Assembly: GCF_000195295.1 (NCBI RefSeq)
Contig: NC_015388.1
Coordinates: forward strand, 1,798,001-1,862,000
Direction of reading: 5' to 3'
Origin: Desulfobacca acetoxidans DSM 11109
GTDB lineage: Bacteria; Desulfobacterota; Desulfobaccia; Desulfobaccales; Desulfobaccaceae
DNA length: 64,000 nucleotides
The position numbers were made by a program, and so were the translations under genes. Each line of letters starts with the position of its first letter. The first letter of the stretch is position 1. The notes beneath the pieces were generated by a model. That model did no database searches. It was not told where the DNA came from and saw only the letters and a list, made by a program, of their open reading frames with translations. Of this stretch, positions 7,793 through 16,281 are shown one piece after another.

Positions 7793-10006
7793 TTAAGTTA
7801 TTTGTGGAGTGGGTTCGCCTTTCGGAAAAGGCTGTTTTAGAAGAGTTGGTGGCTGGGTTAGCATGGAAAGAAAATAAAGACCTGCTACAAAAAGCAACAG
7901 GGCCTTGATGCCTGTTATAAAGGTGACGGATTGGAGCATAGCACCTACCAAGGCCCCGATTAAATTTGCCCCCAGAGCAGTGTCCTTGCCAACTACAACA
8001 GCAAAGGAGCGAATAAAGACTATGCCGCTGAAGACTATGGGGAGAGTAGTCAAACCACCAACAACCACGACTTTGCTGAAGTAGGGTAGAAAGGCAAAAC
8101 GGGAGAGATCTAAGAAATATAAGGTTAGACAGGATAGTATGAGTGCTACATAGGTAACCTTTAACGGCAGTTTCGGAAAAATGGCAGCCAGAAAGTTAGC
8201 CACCAGAATCATGACCAAGACACCGGAGACGATAACTGCATTCACTTCCCAGGTATTGCCCAATGCCACAGCGGCCTTGCTGATATTTTGGACTTCCAGG
8301 AGCAGGAAAGCGGCCCCTAGAAAAAAGAAATGCCAGTGAGAAAGCCTCCATTCGCTGAAGAGCTGTTTCAGGCTGAAATACTTCCCGCACCGAATCAGGA
8401 GTAGAAACATCATTCCTGCCAAGAGATAGTATAATATTGGAATAGTAGGTGTCTGTAAATAAATATATGGCCAATCGTCAGTAGTTACTTTTGTAGTGTA
8501 GGTCAGCGGAACTGGTTTTGTATTTTGCCATTTTTCAATGAGAGCGGCAAATCTCTTATTATTATCAATCTGTTTTCTTACTGTTATTAAATCACCGGCA
8601 ATAAAAATGACTCCTCCCCAGCCGTAATTACTGTAGGGGATACAGAAACAAAGTGGATATTCTTGAAAAACCTCAGACAATATACTTGCCATACGATCGG
8701 CAATAAAAGGTTTTTGAGCTTCAAAACTCAGTACGATAATACCTCCAGGAGCCAGCAGCGATTTGGCTCTTTCGAGGCTCTCACGGGTATAGACATAATG
8801 GTCCAGACGGGCGTTGGTCATAGCGGTAGTCGTGTGAGAATCCAGCAACCCGAATGATATTACATCGTATTTTCCCTGGCAAGTAGCGAAAAAAGAGCGG
8901 GCGTCATCATTAACCACCTGCACGGTTGGAGAATCATATGGTTTTTCAGGGTGATATCGGCGTCCCAATGAAATAATGGCCGGATCGATCTCAACTGCAG
9001 TTATTTTTTTTATGTTATGGCGTATCCCAGCGGCGGCATCGTTGCCGGAACCGGCGCCTACCACCAAGAAGCTTTGAGGACGGGGGTGCAAAATCAATGG
9101 AATATCATACTGGCTCAGGCCCATCATTTCGGAAGAAAATTTGTTGGGGTGAGATTTTACATTTTTTTCGCTCAAATCAAGCAGGGCTTGGTAATTTGTA
9201 TTATTAACGGTCAGGTTAAACTTTCCTGCTTCTTTTTTTTGGCAGCTAGATTCTTTAAGAACGAGTTTTTGATATGGAGACCACAAAATTTCCAGTGAAT
9301 TTTCTTGGCTCGCCAACCAGGAAAAGATAATAATTCCCAATAAAAGGGCAAAATCGATTTTTCCTTTGTTTCCCCATTCTAAGAAGAAAAATAGAAAAAA
9401 AGCCATGACTATAAGCCAGATTACCGGTGGTTGGTGTAAAACACTTAAAAGGACGAATAGCCAGGTTCCTATGAGGCTGCCAGCAACGTTAACCGAGTAG
9501 GCCCAAATTGTTTGAGGATGAGCATCGATTAATCGTCCTAACAGCCGACCTAAGGGGATAAATATGTCAACAATCAAAACCATTAAAAGGAAGGTAAGGA
9601 GAAGTCCGGCGATCAAATAAAACAAAGCTTCCCAAAGATTGCTGACAATAACAGAATGCCAAATAACCAAGTCTCCTAAATTACTGAGCATTTGGCTTAT
9701 ATTGCCTAAAACTTCTTTGGTCTGGGGAATTGCTATCAATAATATCAGAAAAAAAAGTGGAATAAGTAGAAGCTTTCGCAATGCCACAGGTTTTTTACTT
9801 GTAAAACAACCTATCCCCAGACCCAAAAAACAGACAACCAAGATTGTATTTTGTAGATAGGCGAAGATTCGAATTTCCGTGGAAATCCAGCGGATAAGGA
9901 GCATTTCCAAGAAAAGACCCAACACGCTTACGAGAAAGATTGCCAAAGTTATATTTGCAGGCCCATAGTAATCGGCCCCGGTGGATTTCCCCTGATCAAC
10001 AGACAC
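7793..10006 (-). CDS. Polytopic membrane protein with central spermidine synthase-like domain
   Basis: A 737-residue protein in three parts. Residues 1 to about 235 contain about seven membrane helices. The middle, roughly 240-490, is a Rossmann methyltransferase-like domain of the spermidine synthase family (VVGAGSGNDAAAG near 316, AVEIDPAIISLGRRYHP, and the DDAR motif). Residues about 515-720 are a second membrane bundle. The family is widespread but not characterised; the true substrate may not be putrescine. Translation starts at GTG 10006, preceded by AAAGGG. It stands alone, and a 148-bp repeat lies directly upstream. Confidence 0.8.
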   Translation of the reverse strand: MSVDQGKSTGADYYGPANITLAIFLVSVLGLFLEMLLIRWISTEIRIFAYLQNTILVVCFLGLGIGCFTSKKPVALRKLLLIPLFFLILLIAIPQTKEVLGNISQMLSNLGDLVIWHSVIVSNLWEALFYLIAGLLLTFLLMVLIVDIFIPLGRLLGRLIDAHPQTIWAYSVNVAGSLIGTWLFVLLSVLHQPPVIWLIVMAFFLFFFLEWGNKGKIDFALLLGIIIFSWLASQENSLEILWSPYQKLVLKESSCQKKEAGKFNLTVNNTNYQALLDLSEKNVKSHPNKFSSEMMGLSQYDIPLILHPRPQSFLVVGAGSGNDAAAGIRHNIKKITAVEIDPAIISLGRRYHPEKPYDSPTVQVVNDDARSFFATCQGKYDVISFGLLDSHTTTAMTNARLDHYVYTRESLERAKSLLAPGGIIVLSFEAQKPFIADRMASILSEVFQEYPLCFCIPYSNYGWGGVIFIAGDLITVRKQIDNNKRFAALIEKWQNTKPVPLTYTTKVTTDDWPYIYLQTPTIPILYYLLAGMMFLLLIRCGKYFSLKQLFSEWRLSHWHFFFLGAAFLLLEVQNISKAAVALGNTWEVNAVIVSGVLVMILVANFLAAIFPKLPLKVTYVALILSCLTLYFLDLSRFAFLPYFSKVVVVGGLTTLPIVFSGIVFIRSFAVVVGKDTALGANLIGALVGAMLQSVTFITGIKALLLFVAGLYFLSMLTQPPTLLKQPFPKGEPTPQIT

Positions 10007-10360
10007 AACTTACCCTTTTTAGCCCGCTTTATTCATGATATTTTGAAAAAGATAGCTAACTCATTTTAATGCCATAGATTAACAGGCTTACCTGAAATAC
10101 AGACTGTTTTTTTGCACAGGCTGGAAAGCCTGTGCCACCGGGTATATGGGATTTTGGTGAATTATCCGGGTTAGATATCTAACCTTAAGGGGATAAGGCT
10201 ATCGAAGATTATAAGGTTCTAAGGGCAATTATCGGCAACATTTCGATAAAAGATAAGGAAAGGACTGTATCATTTGAATGTTTGAATTGCCTGACTGGTA
10301 AGGCTAAAATTACGTCTTGTAATATTTCAGAGTGAAAATCAGAACGAGGTTTTTCTAAAC
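10007..10360. other. Intergenic region holding the 148-bp repeat
   Basis: Between two divergent genes. Most of it is the 148-bp repeat at 10023-10170. The remaining part up to 10360 is AT-rich and presumably holds the promoter of the ABC transporter; no clear boxes are seen. Confidence 0.5.
10023..10170. repeat. 148-bp dispersed repeat, copy A
   Basis: Matches 50448-50595 over 148 bp with one difference (ATAGATT here, ATGGATT there). It includes a hairpin, GCACAGGCT with AGCCTGTGC. There is no open frame, and no target duplication or transposase is apparent. Confidence 0.9.
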
Positions 10361-11065
10361 GTGCAAAAGAATAAAGACGTACCTGTCCAACCTCAGTCCC
10401 TCATCATTTTACGGGGTGTCACCAAAATCTACCACCAGGGTTTGGAGGAGGTTAAGGCTTTACGGGACGTGGACCTCAAGATCGCCGACGGCGAATTTGT
10501 GGCGGTGACCGGCAAGAGCGGCTGCGGCAAAAGCACCCTGCTGCATGTCATCGGCGGCTTGGAGAACGTCTCGGCGGGCAGCATCCAGTTTCAGGGGCGG
10601 GACTTGAGCCGCTTCGACGACGTGCAGCTCACCCGCTACCGCCGGGACCAGGTGGGCATCGTGTTCCAGAGTTTTAACCTGATGCCCTTGCTGACCATCG
10701 TCGAAAATGTAGCCCTGCCCCAGATTCTGCGGGGCACGCCGTCCCACGAGGCCCTGAGGTTGGCCGGGGAATGGCTTAGGCGGGTAAACCTGACGCATCG
10801 GCGCAACCACAAACCCCACCAGGTATCAGGCGGAGAGATGCAGCGGGCGGCCATCGCCCGGGCCCTGATCAACCGGCCGGCCCTGCTGTTGGCGGATGAA
10901 CCGACCGGCAACCTTGATTCGACCCATGCGGCGCAGGTGTTGCAGCTCTTCGCCGAACTGCATCGGCAGGAACGGTTGACGGTGGTCATGGTGACGCACG
11001 CCCTGGAAGCGGCGCAGTTTGCCGACCGCACCCTGAAGATGCAGGATGGACGGTTACATCCATGA
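10361..11065 (+). CDS. ABC transporter ATPase, LolD/MacB type
   Basis: A 234-residue ATPase with Walker A GKSGCGKST, Q-loop FQSFNLMPLL, signature VSGGEMQRAAIARAL, Walker B ALLLADEPTGNLD and the switch histidine in VTHALEAA. The sequence after the Q-loop is typical of LolD/MacB/FtsE proteins, which couple to FtsX-type permeases that extract lipoproteins or move substrates without crossing the inner membrane. The start is GTG at 10361 with a weak ribosome site. Its end overlaps the permease start (ATGA), so the two are coupled. Confidence 0.9.
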   Translation: MQKNKDVPVQPQSLIILRGVTKIYHQGLEEVKALRDVDLKIADGEFVAVTGKSGCGKSTLLHVIGGLENVSAGSIQFQGRDLSRFDDVQLTRYRRDQVGIVFQSFNLMPLLTIVENVALPQILRGTPSHEALRLAGEWLRRVNLTHRRNHKPHQVSGGEMQRAAIARALINRPALLLADEPTGNLDSTHAAQVLQLFAELHRQERLTVVMVTHALEAAQFADRTLKMQDGRLHP

Positions 11066-13620
11066 ATACCTGGATGTTGCGCCTGCCCTTTCGGCATCTT
11101 AGGGAACACCCCGGCCGGAGTCTATTAGGGATTCTTAGCATCGCCTTGGGAACGGCGGTCTATCTTAGCATTGCCCTGGCCTCGAGCAGCGCCTTGAGGA
11201 GTTTTCAGGCCGGAGTGGCGGCCGTAGCCGGCAAGGCCCAACTGCGTCTGCAGAGTCCGGGGGCGGCCCTGGATGAGGTATTGTATGCCCAGGTGCGGCG
11301 GCGGCCGGAGGTGAAGCATGCCGCGCCGGTGGTAGAGACCATGGTGGAGATCAAGGGTCAGGAGTCCTCCTCCGTCGTGCTCTTGGGGATCGACCCCTTT
11401 TCCGAGGGTCCTCTGCGGGATTATCAGTTCCTCTCCGGTTCGGGACTGGATCAGGAGGCCTTCATTAATTTTCTGACCCGCCCGGGTTGGGTGATGCTCA
11501 GCGCCCCTCTGGCGGCGCGGTTGCACCTAGCCCCCGGTGATGGCTTTACCGCCGTGGTGGGGGCTCTGGTCCGGAACCTGCGCGTTGCCGGCATATTTCG
11601 CACCCCTGGCGACCTCTACCCTCTGGAAGGGGCGATAATGCTTATGGATTTGGGGCAGGCGCAGGAGTTGTTGGACCGGGTGGGGCGCCTGGACTATGTG
11701 GACCTTATCGTCGAAGGGGACATTGAAACTGTCGCCGCATTGCTGCGGGGGATTTTACCACCGGGAGTGGAGATTGCCACTCCAGGGTCCCAGGCGGAGT
11801 ATATGGCGGGGTTGGTGGCGGCCTATCGCCTCAACCTGTCGGTGTTGAGCGCTATCGCCCTCTTTGTCGGGATGTTTCTGATCTATCAGTCAGTAACCCT
11901 GTCGGTGGTGCGCCGCCGCCGGGAGATTGGCCTGCTGCGCACCCTGGGGATGACCAGGGGGCAGGTGATGCTGCTTTTCCTGACGGAAGGCATCCTGAGC
12001 GGCGTCCTGGGGGGGCTTGTCGGGCTGGTGCTGGGTGTCGCTCTGGCTCAAGCCGCCTTGGGTATGGTGGCTCAGAGTCTGACCTCACTCTATCAACCGG
12101 CCGCTGCCGGAGAGGTCTGGCTGGAGGGGCGGGTATTGCTGCAGGCCTGGGTCCTGGCGGTCGGGGCGACTTTTCTGGCCTCCTGGGTACCGGCTCGGGA
12201 GGCCTCCCGGACCAAAGTCCGGGCAGTCTGGTACAAAGAGGAATTGGAAGAAAAGCTGGCCGGATGGGCCAGGTCCAGTTTCCTCATGGGGATCGGAGTC
12301 CTGGGGATGGCCGGGATCGCCGCCTTGATCAAGGTAGGCCATGGTATTCCCTGGCCGGCTTTTTTATCGGCCTTTCTGATTCTGTTGGGATTTTCCCTGT
12401 TCACACCCCTGGTGGCCTGGTGGCTGGGATGGCGGTTGTCGCCGATTTTTCGGAGATACCTGGGCTTTGCCGGAGATATGGGTTGCAGGTATCTCTCAGG
12501 GTCGCTGAGTCGGAGTGCGGTGAGCATTGCCGCCCTGTCTACGGCCCTGGGATTGGTGATTGCGGTGGTGGCCATGATCGGTTCCTTCCGGCAGACCGTC
12601 GATGATTGGGTGATGCGATCAATCAGCGGCGACATCTTTTTCGGACCGGCGGTGTTCTCCACGGCCGGCTACGATCAATTCCTGCCGCCGGAGGTGCTGC
12701 GGGACCTGCAGCGGGATGACCGGATTGCCGATCTCTACCATTATCGTTGCGTCCGCCTGCCCTTTAAAGACCGTTATATCCTGGTTATCGGCGGCAGTTT
12801 TGACATCCTGGAACGCCACGGCGGTCTCTGGTTCCTGAGTGGGGATCCGCGTGGGACTGTGGCACGCGCCAGATCAGAAGGCCAGATCCTGGTAACAGAG
12901 CCGTTTGCCGAAACATTCGGGGTAGAGGAGGGGGAGTGGGTGGACCTCCCGACGCCTTCCGGGCCGCAGCGGCTACAGATCGCCGGAGTGTTCTACGACT
13001 ACCGCACCGACGGGGCCGCTGTTTGGATGGACCGGGGCCTGTTCCAGAAATTCTGGCACGACGACCGGTTGAACGCAGTGCGTATCTATCTTAAAGACCA
13101 AGGCCGGACGAAAGAGTTTCAAGCCGACCTGCGGCAGAAATATCAGGGGCGCTATCGGCTGTCGGCGCTGTCGCACCGGGACCTCAAAGACGGTATCCTG
13201 CGCATCTTCGACGAGACCTTTGCCTTGACCTACGCCCTCGAGGGAGTTGCGGTGCTGGTGGCGGTCTTCGGCATTATTACGACCTTTCTGGTGCTGGTCA
13301 TGGAACGGGAGCGGGAGTTAGCCCTGCTACAGGCCCTTGGGGCCTCCCGAGGGCAGATTATGGGCATGGTATTGGTGGAATCGGGATTGGCCAGCCTGCT
13401 GAGCTTTGTTTTAGGCGCCCTGGCCGGGTCGGTCCTGGCCCTGCTGCTCATCCTGGTGATCAATAAACAGGCTTTCGGCTGGACGATCCACCTGTCCTTC
13501 AATCCCGATATCTATTGGCAGAGCCTGTTGCTCGTACTTGTCCTCGGGTTGGCCGCCGGGGCCTATCCTGCCTGGCGGGCCATTAGACCGCACCTAGCGG
13601 TCATTTTAAAGGAAGAATGA
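11062..13620 (+). CDS. ABC transporter permease with two FtsX domains
   Basis: An 852-residue inner-membrane permease. An N-terminal helix (residues 17-45) is followed by a periplasmic domain (about 45-250) and FtsX core 1 (about 260-390, with VRRRREIGLLRTLGMTRGQV). A further helix pair follows, then a second periplasmic domain (about 500-715) and FtsX core 2 (720-850, with MERERELALLQALGASRGQI). This two-repeat form is typical of permeases that work as a single fused subunit with a LolD-type ATPase. Lipoprotein or lipid handling is likely. The TonB receptor gene follows 530 bp downstream on the same strand, with a terminator-like structure in between. Confidence 0.88.
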   Translation: MNTWMLRLPFRHLREHPGRSLLGILSIALGTAVYLSIALASSSALRSFQAGVAAVAGKAQLRLQSPGAALDEVLYAQVRRRPEVKHAAPVVETMVEIKGQESSSVVLLGIDPFSEGPLRDYQFLSGSGLDQEAFINFLTRPGWVMLSAPLAARLHLAPGDGFTAVVGALVRNLRVAGIFRTPGDLYPLEGAIMLMDLGQAQELLDRVGRLDYVDLIVEGDIETVAALLRGILPPGVEIATPGSQAEYMAGLVAAYRLNLSVLSAIALFVGMFLIYQSVTLSVVRRRREIGLLRTLGMTRGQVMLLFLTEGILSGVLGGLVGLVLGVALAQAALGMVAQSLTSLYQPAAAGEVWLEGRVLLQAWVLAVGATFLASWVPAREASRTKVRAVWYKEELEEKLAGWARSSFLMGIGVLGMAGIAALIKVGHGIPWPAFLSAFLILLGFSLFTPLVAWWLGWRLSPIFRRYLGFAGDMGCRYLSGSLSRSAVSIAALSTALGLVIAVVAMIGSFRQTVDDWVMRSISGDIFFGPAVFSTAGYDQFLPPEVLRDLQRDDRIADLYHYRCVRLPFKDRYILVIGGSFDILERHGGLWFLSGDPRGTVARARSEGQILVTEPFAETFGVEEGEWVDLPTPSGPQRLQIAGVFYDYRTDGAAVWMDRGLFQKFWHDDRLNAVRIYLKDQGRTKEFQADLRQKYQGRYRLSALSHRDLKDGILRIFDETFALTYALEGVAVLVAVFGIITTFLVLVMERERELALLQALGASRGQIMGMVLVESGLASLLSFVLGALAGSVLALLLILVINKQAFGWTIHLSFNPDIYWQSLLLVLVLGLAAGAYPAWRAIRPHLAVILKEE

Positions 13621-13681
13621 TGAGGTGTAACCGGCGGAAATGATGGACGTTGAACAGTTGCATCAATCGGGTGAATAGTTC

Positions 13682-13711
13682 TTGACAAAAGATAAAAACC
13701 CTGATTAAACT
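13682..13711 (+). promoter_or_regulatory. Sigma70-type promoter candidate
   Basis: TTGACA at 13682-13687 matches the -35 consensus exactly; TAAACT at 13706-13711, 18 bp on, is a weaker -10. Transcription would run through the terminator-like structure towards the TonB receptor. Confidence 0.45.
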
Positions 13712-13770
13712 TAATCAAAAAATGGGGAGAGTGAATTCTCCCACAAGACTCGAAAATACGCAATATTACC

Positions 13771-13825
13771 AAACCAAGCCACGAAGGCTCGGCCATAAAG
13801 AGGTTGAGATTCGTGGCATTTTTTT
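13771..13825 (+). promoter_or_regulatory. Conditional terminator / riboswitch-like candidate
   Basis: GCCACGAA (13778-13785) pairs perfectly with TTCGTGGC (13810-13817), followed by A and seven Ts, which is a good intrinsic terminator with a long loop. The 5' arm can instead form a shorter hairpin, AGCC with GGCT, so the two structures exclude each other. That is the layout of an attenuator or riboswitch expression platform. The upstream bases are not clearly any known class. Confidence 0.45.
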
Positions 13826-13862
13826 GGTTGATTAATGCCGGTTGGCAACCAAGGGGATAGTG

Positions 13863-13946
13863 CGGTAGCGCAGACCTCCGGGTCTGCGTCCTGAGGAGCC
13901 CAGAATGATCACAGACTTAAAGGCTTAGGCCTTATAATTGAAAGGA
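13863..13946. repeat. Dispersed hairpin repeat with CGCAGACC stem, copy A
   Basis: CGGTAGCGCAGACC, a TCCG loop and GGTCTGCG form an 8-bp stem. The following bases (GAATGATCACAGAC and on to GAAAGGA) are partly shared with 40207-40286, showing a dispersed element of about 80 bp. Confidence 0.6.
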
Positions 13947-13988
13947 GAATAAAGCCCAAGGAATAGTATTCAACTTAATTGAGAAAGA

Positions 13989-14024
13989 GGGCAGGCCGCT
14001 CCGGCCAAGGTTATCGGCCTGCCC
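13989..14024. other. Strong inverted repeat in the receptor leader
   Basis: GGGCAGGCCG (13989-13998) and CGGCCTGCCC (14015-14024) are perfect 10-bp inverted repeats with a 16-base loop and no T-run. It could be an mRNA stabilising structure or a protein binding site. Confidence 0.5.
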
Positions 14025-14149
14025 CCAAGGATGTCGTCGAACGTCACACCCTCATCACATTTGTACCATTTGCGGGGAATTAGGGCAATGGGGGCAGTGA
14101 CGCACGGAAGAACTTTTTTTGCCTTAAAAAAAAGGGGGGGGTGCGTTTC

Positions 14150-16255
14150 ATGGCTCTCAGAGGATTTATATTGGGGTTATGGCTAATATTTCTGGTTATC
14201 CCCGTAGCGGCGGCGGGGGCCGAAACAATGCCGGAAACCCAGGAGGCCGAAGAACAGTCGACCGAAGCGGTAAAATTGGAGGAGATCACCATCATGGCGC
14301 CGCAGCCGGGAGTGGAGATCACCACGGACAAGACTATTATCCGCATGGATCAGTTCAAGAAGCCGGGGTACGTCCGCACCCTGGAGGACGTGCTGCAGGA
14401 GATCGGCGGTATTGATGTGTTGCGGAGTAATGCCATGATGGCCAGCCCCGGCGATGAGGTGGCCATCCGGGGGTTGAGCGAAGGTCGGCTGGTGGTGGAG
14501 ATCGACGGTCGCCGGATCAATCATACCGGCCAGATGGGGAGGTACATCGTTGATTGGTCTACTCTGACCGTTGATGATATCGAACGGGTGGAGATTATCC
14601 GCGGGGCGCATTCGGTGCTCCATCCTTTCGCCATTGGCGGGGTTATCAATATTATTACCAAAAAAGGAAAAAAGACCGACCAGTTAAAGCCCGATGTCGG
14701 TATTTCGTCCGGTTACTCGTCCTTCAATACCTATTTCAATCAGGGGTCGGTGGATGGCGGGATAGCCAACCTCGTGGGCTACCATTTTTCCGGCAGCCGG
14801 CAATCCACTGACGGGTATTTGCGCAACAATTTTCAGTGGAACAACAATTATGCCGGAGGTCTGCAGTTCTTTCTGCCGTTTGAATCTACCCTCTGGCTAG
14901 GGGCTCGGTACAGCAAGGTCCAATACGGTTTTCCGGTGGTCAACGACCCGACCCGGACGGATTTTGATCCGAGTTATCCTCCCTTTCTATCTACTGCCGA
15001 TGCGTTGCGCCACCTGCCCACCGCTATCCAGCTTCCCGGCGAACCCATCCCACAGTGGAATAAAGATACCTACTATCTGGATCTCATCCTGACTGCGCCG
15101 CTGGGTCCTGGGACCGCCAAGGTACACGCTTACACCACCAACGGCCGCCGGGATATCCATTACTATCAGGTGCAGGCCGGGAAAAATGTCTTCACCAACG
15201 TCGATACCCGTGACGTAACCGAGGGAATTTTGGCGGAATACCGGGATATCAAGCTGTTCGAGCGAAATTATCTTAAAGACTATCTGACCGTCGGATTTGA
15301 TTACCAATTATTAGGACAGCCGCCGTCGAATCCGATGATCTATATAGTAAAATCAGCTTATTTGCAAGATGTGGTCAAGCTGTGGGATAAAGTGACCTTT
15401 ACCGGCGGGGTGCGCTACTATAACATTCAGATGGACACCTACTATTCCTGGTTTGAACAGGGTCAGCCGGCCCCGGTCTTTCCCACTTCAGGTAAGGAAC
15501 AACGAGAATCGGACTGGTTCCCGAGCTTCAAACTGGACGTGCAGGCCACCCCGGACACGGCGTTGTATGCCGCGGTCAGCCGGGCGTTGCGCCTGCCCTG
15601 CCCCTGAGACTACTACTGGTGGGCGCGGTGCGCCTCCTTGGATAATCCGGTGTTAAGACCGGAGACGGCGTGGGAATATGAAACCGGTATCATTCAGAAC
15701 TTTAAACCCCTTACCTTAAGGAGCACGTTTTATTACTACGATATCCAAAATTTTATGAACGACAGTGGTATTACCTCGCCGGGAACCGGCCTGGGCAGCA
15801 ACTGTTTGTACAACATCCCGAGCGTCAAGATGTACGGGGTAGAGTTGGAGGCGGCCTTGGACTTTAAAAACCGCTTCCGGGGCATGGTCTCTTACAGCTA
15901 TCAGGGGTTTGACGCCACTTATTCTCCTTTTCAACAGGACTGGTCGTACTATCTGCCACTCATTTGCCCTAAACACAAAATCAAGATGATGGGTCGGGCC
16001 AGGCTTTGGGAAGACGGCTGGCTTCAGGCCGATGTACGCTTCCTGAGTGCTCGTGAAGTCCAAAAGCATGCCACCGGCAAGCTTGGGGCCTATGCTACTT
16101 TGGACTTGGGTTTTGAGCAAAAGTTCCGCTTCTGGCAGCAGGAGTTGTCCCTCAATGTCTTTGGCAACAACCTGACGGGTACCCGCTATCAGGAAATCCA
16201 GGGCTACTATATGCCCCGGCAGACCTTCGGATTTACTATTGGAACCAAATTTTAA
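14150..16255 (+). CDS. TonB-dependent outer-membrane receptor with one in-frame TGA (selenocysteine or nonsense)
   Basis: A signal peptide (ALRGFILGLWLIFLVIPVAA) is followed by a short linker, a TonB box region (VKLEEITIMA), a plug domain (about 60-180, with EVAIRGLSEGRLVVEIDGRR and ERVEIIRGAHSVLHPFAIGG) and a beta-barrel ending in the aromatic GFTIGTKF. At 15605-15607 a TGA interrupts the frame at residue 486. The same frame then continues for 216 residues with normal barrel sequence (DNPVLRPETAWEYETG), giving a usual total of about 701. The TGA context is Cys-Pro-TGA-Asp-Tyr-Tyr-Trp-Trp. A GC hairpin with a GGT loop lies 19 bases downstream. If selenocysteine is not inserted, this is a broken gene. 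Start: ATG 14150; GTG 14141 is an alternative. The substrate may be a tetrapyrrole or metal chelate, judged by the next gene only. Confidence 0.75.
15605..15638 (+). promoter_or_regulatory. Candidate bacterial SECIS element following the TGA
   Basis: After the TGA (15605-15607), GGCGC (15622-15626) and GCGCC (15630-15634) pair perfectly around the loop GGT (15627-15629); G-U and G-C pairs extend the stem to 15618/15638 with one mismatch. The loop starts 19 bases after the TGA, close to the position of the GGUC loop in E. coli fdhF. Bacterial SECIS models require a short apical loop with G in the first two positions at about this distance. GC-rich DNA can form such hairpins by chance. Confidence 0.45.
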
Positions 16256-16281
16256 GCGAATTTCCTTGGAAAGGTGATATC

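Larger units (their letters stand above)
13621..14149. other. Structured leader/intergenic region before the TonB receptor
   Basis: No gene is visible in this stretch of about 530 bp, but it is unusually rich in structure. In order it has a promoter candidate (13682-13711), a 6-bp hairpin (13725-13742), a conditional terminator candidate (13771-13825), a dispersed hairpin repeat (13863-13946), a 10-bp hairpin (13989-14024), and homopolymer runs T7, A8 and G8 directly before the receptor start. Confidence 0.6.

Noticed and set aside
13740-13820. Cyclic-di-GMP (GEMM) riboswitch
   Set aside because: ATACGCAATATTACCAAACC and the small hairpin are reminiscent, but the conserved AAAGCC block and second stem are missing; kept only as an unclassified conditional terminator.
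13621-14149. Cobalamin riboswitch before the TonB receptor
   Set aside because: No B12 box or GCCACTG-type core is seen.
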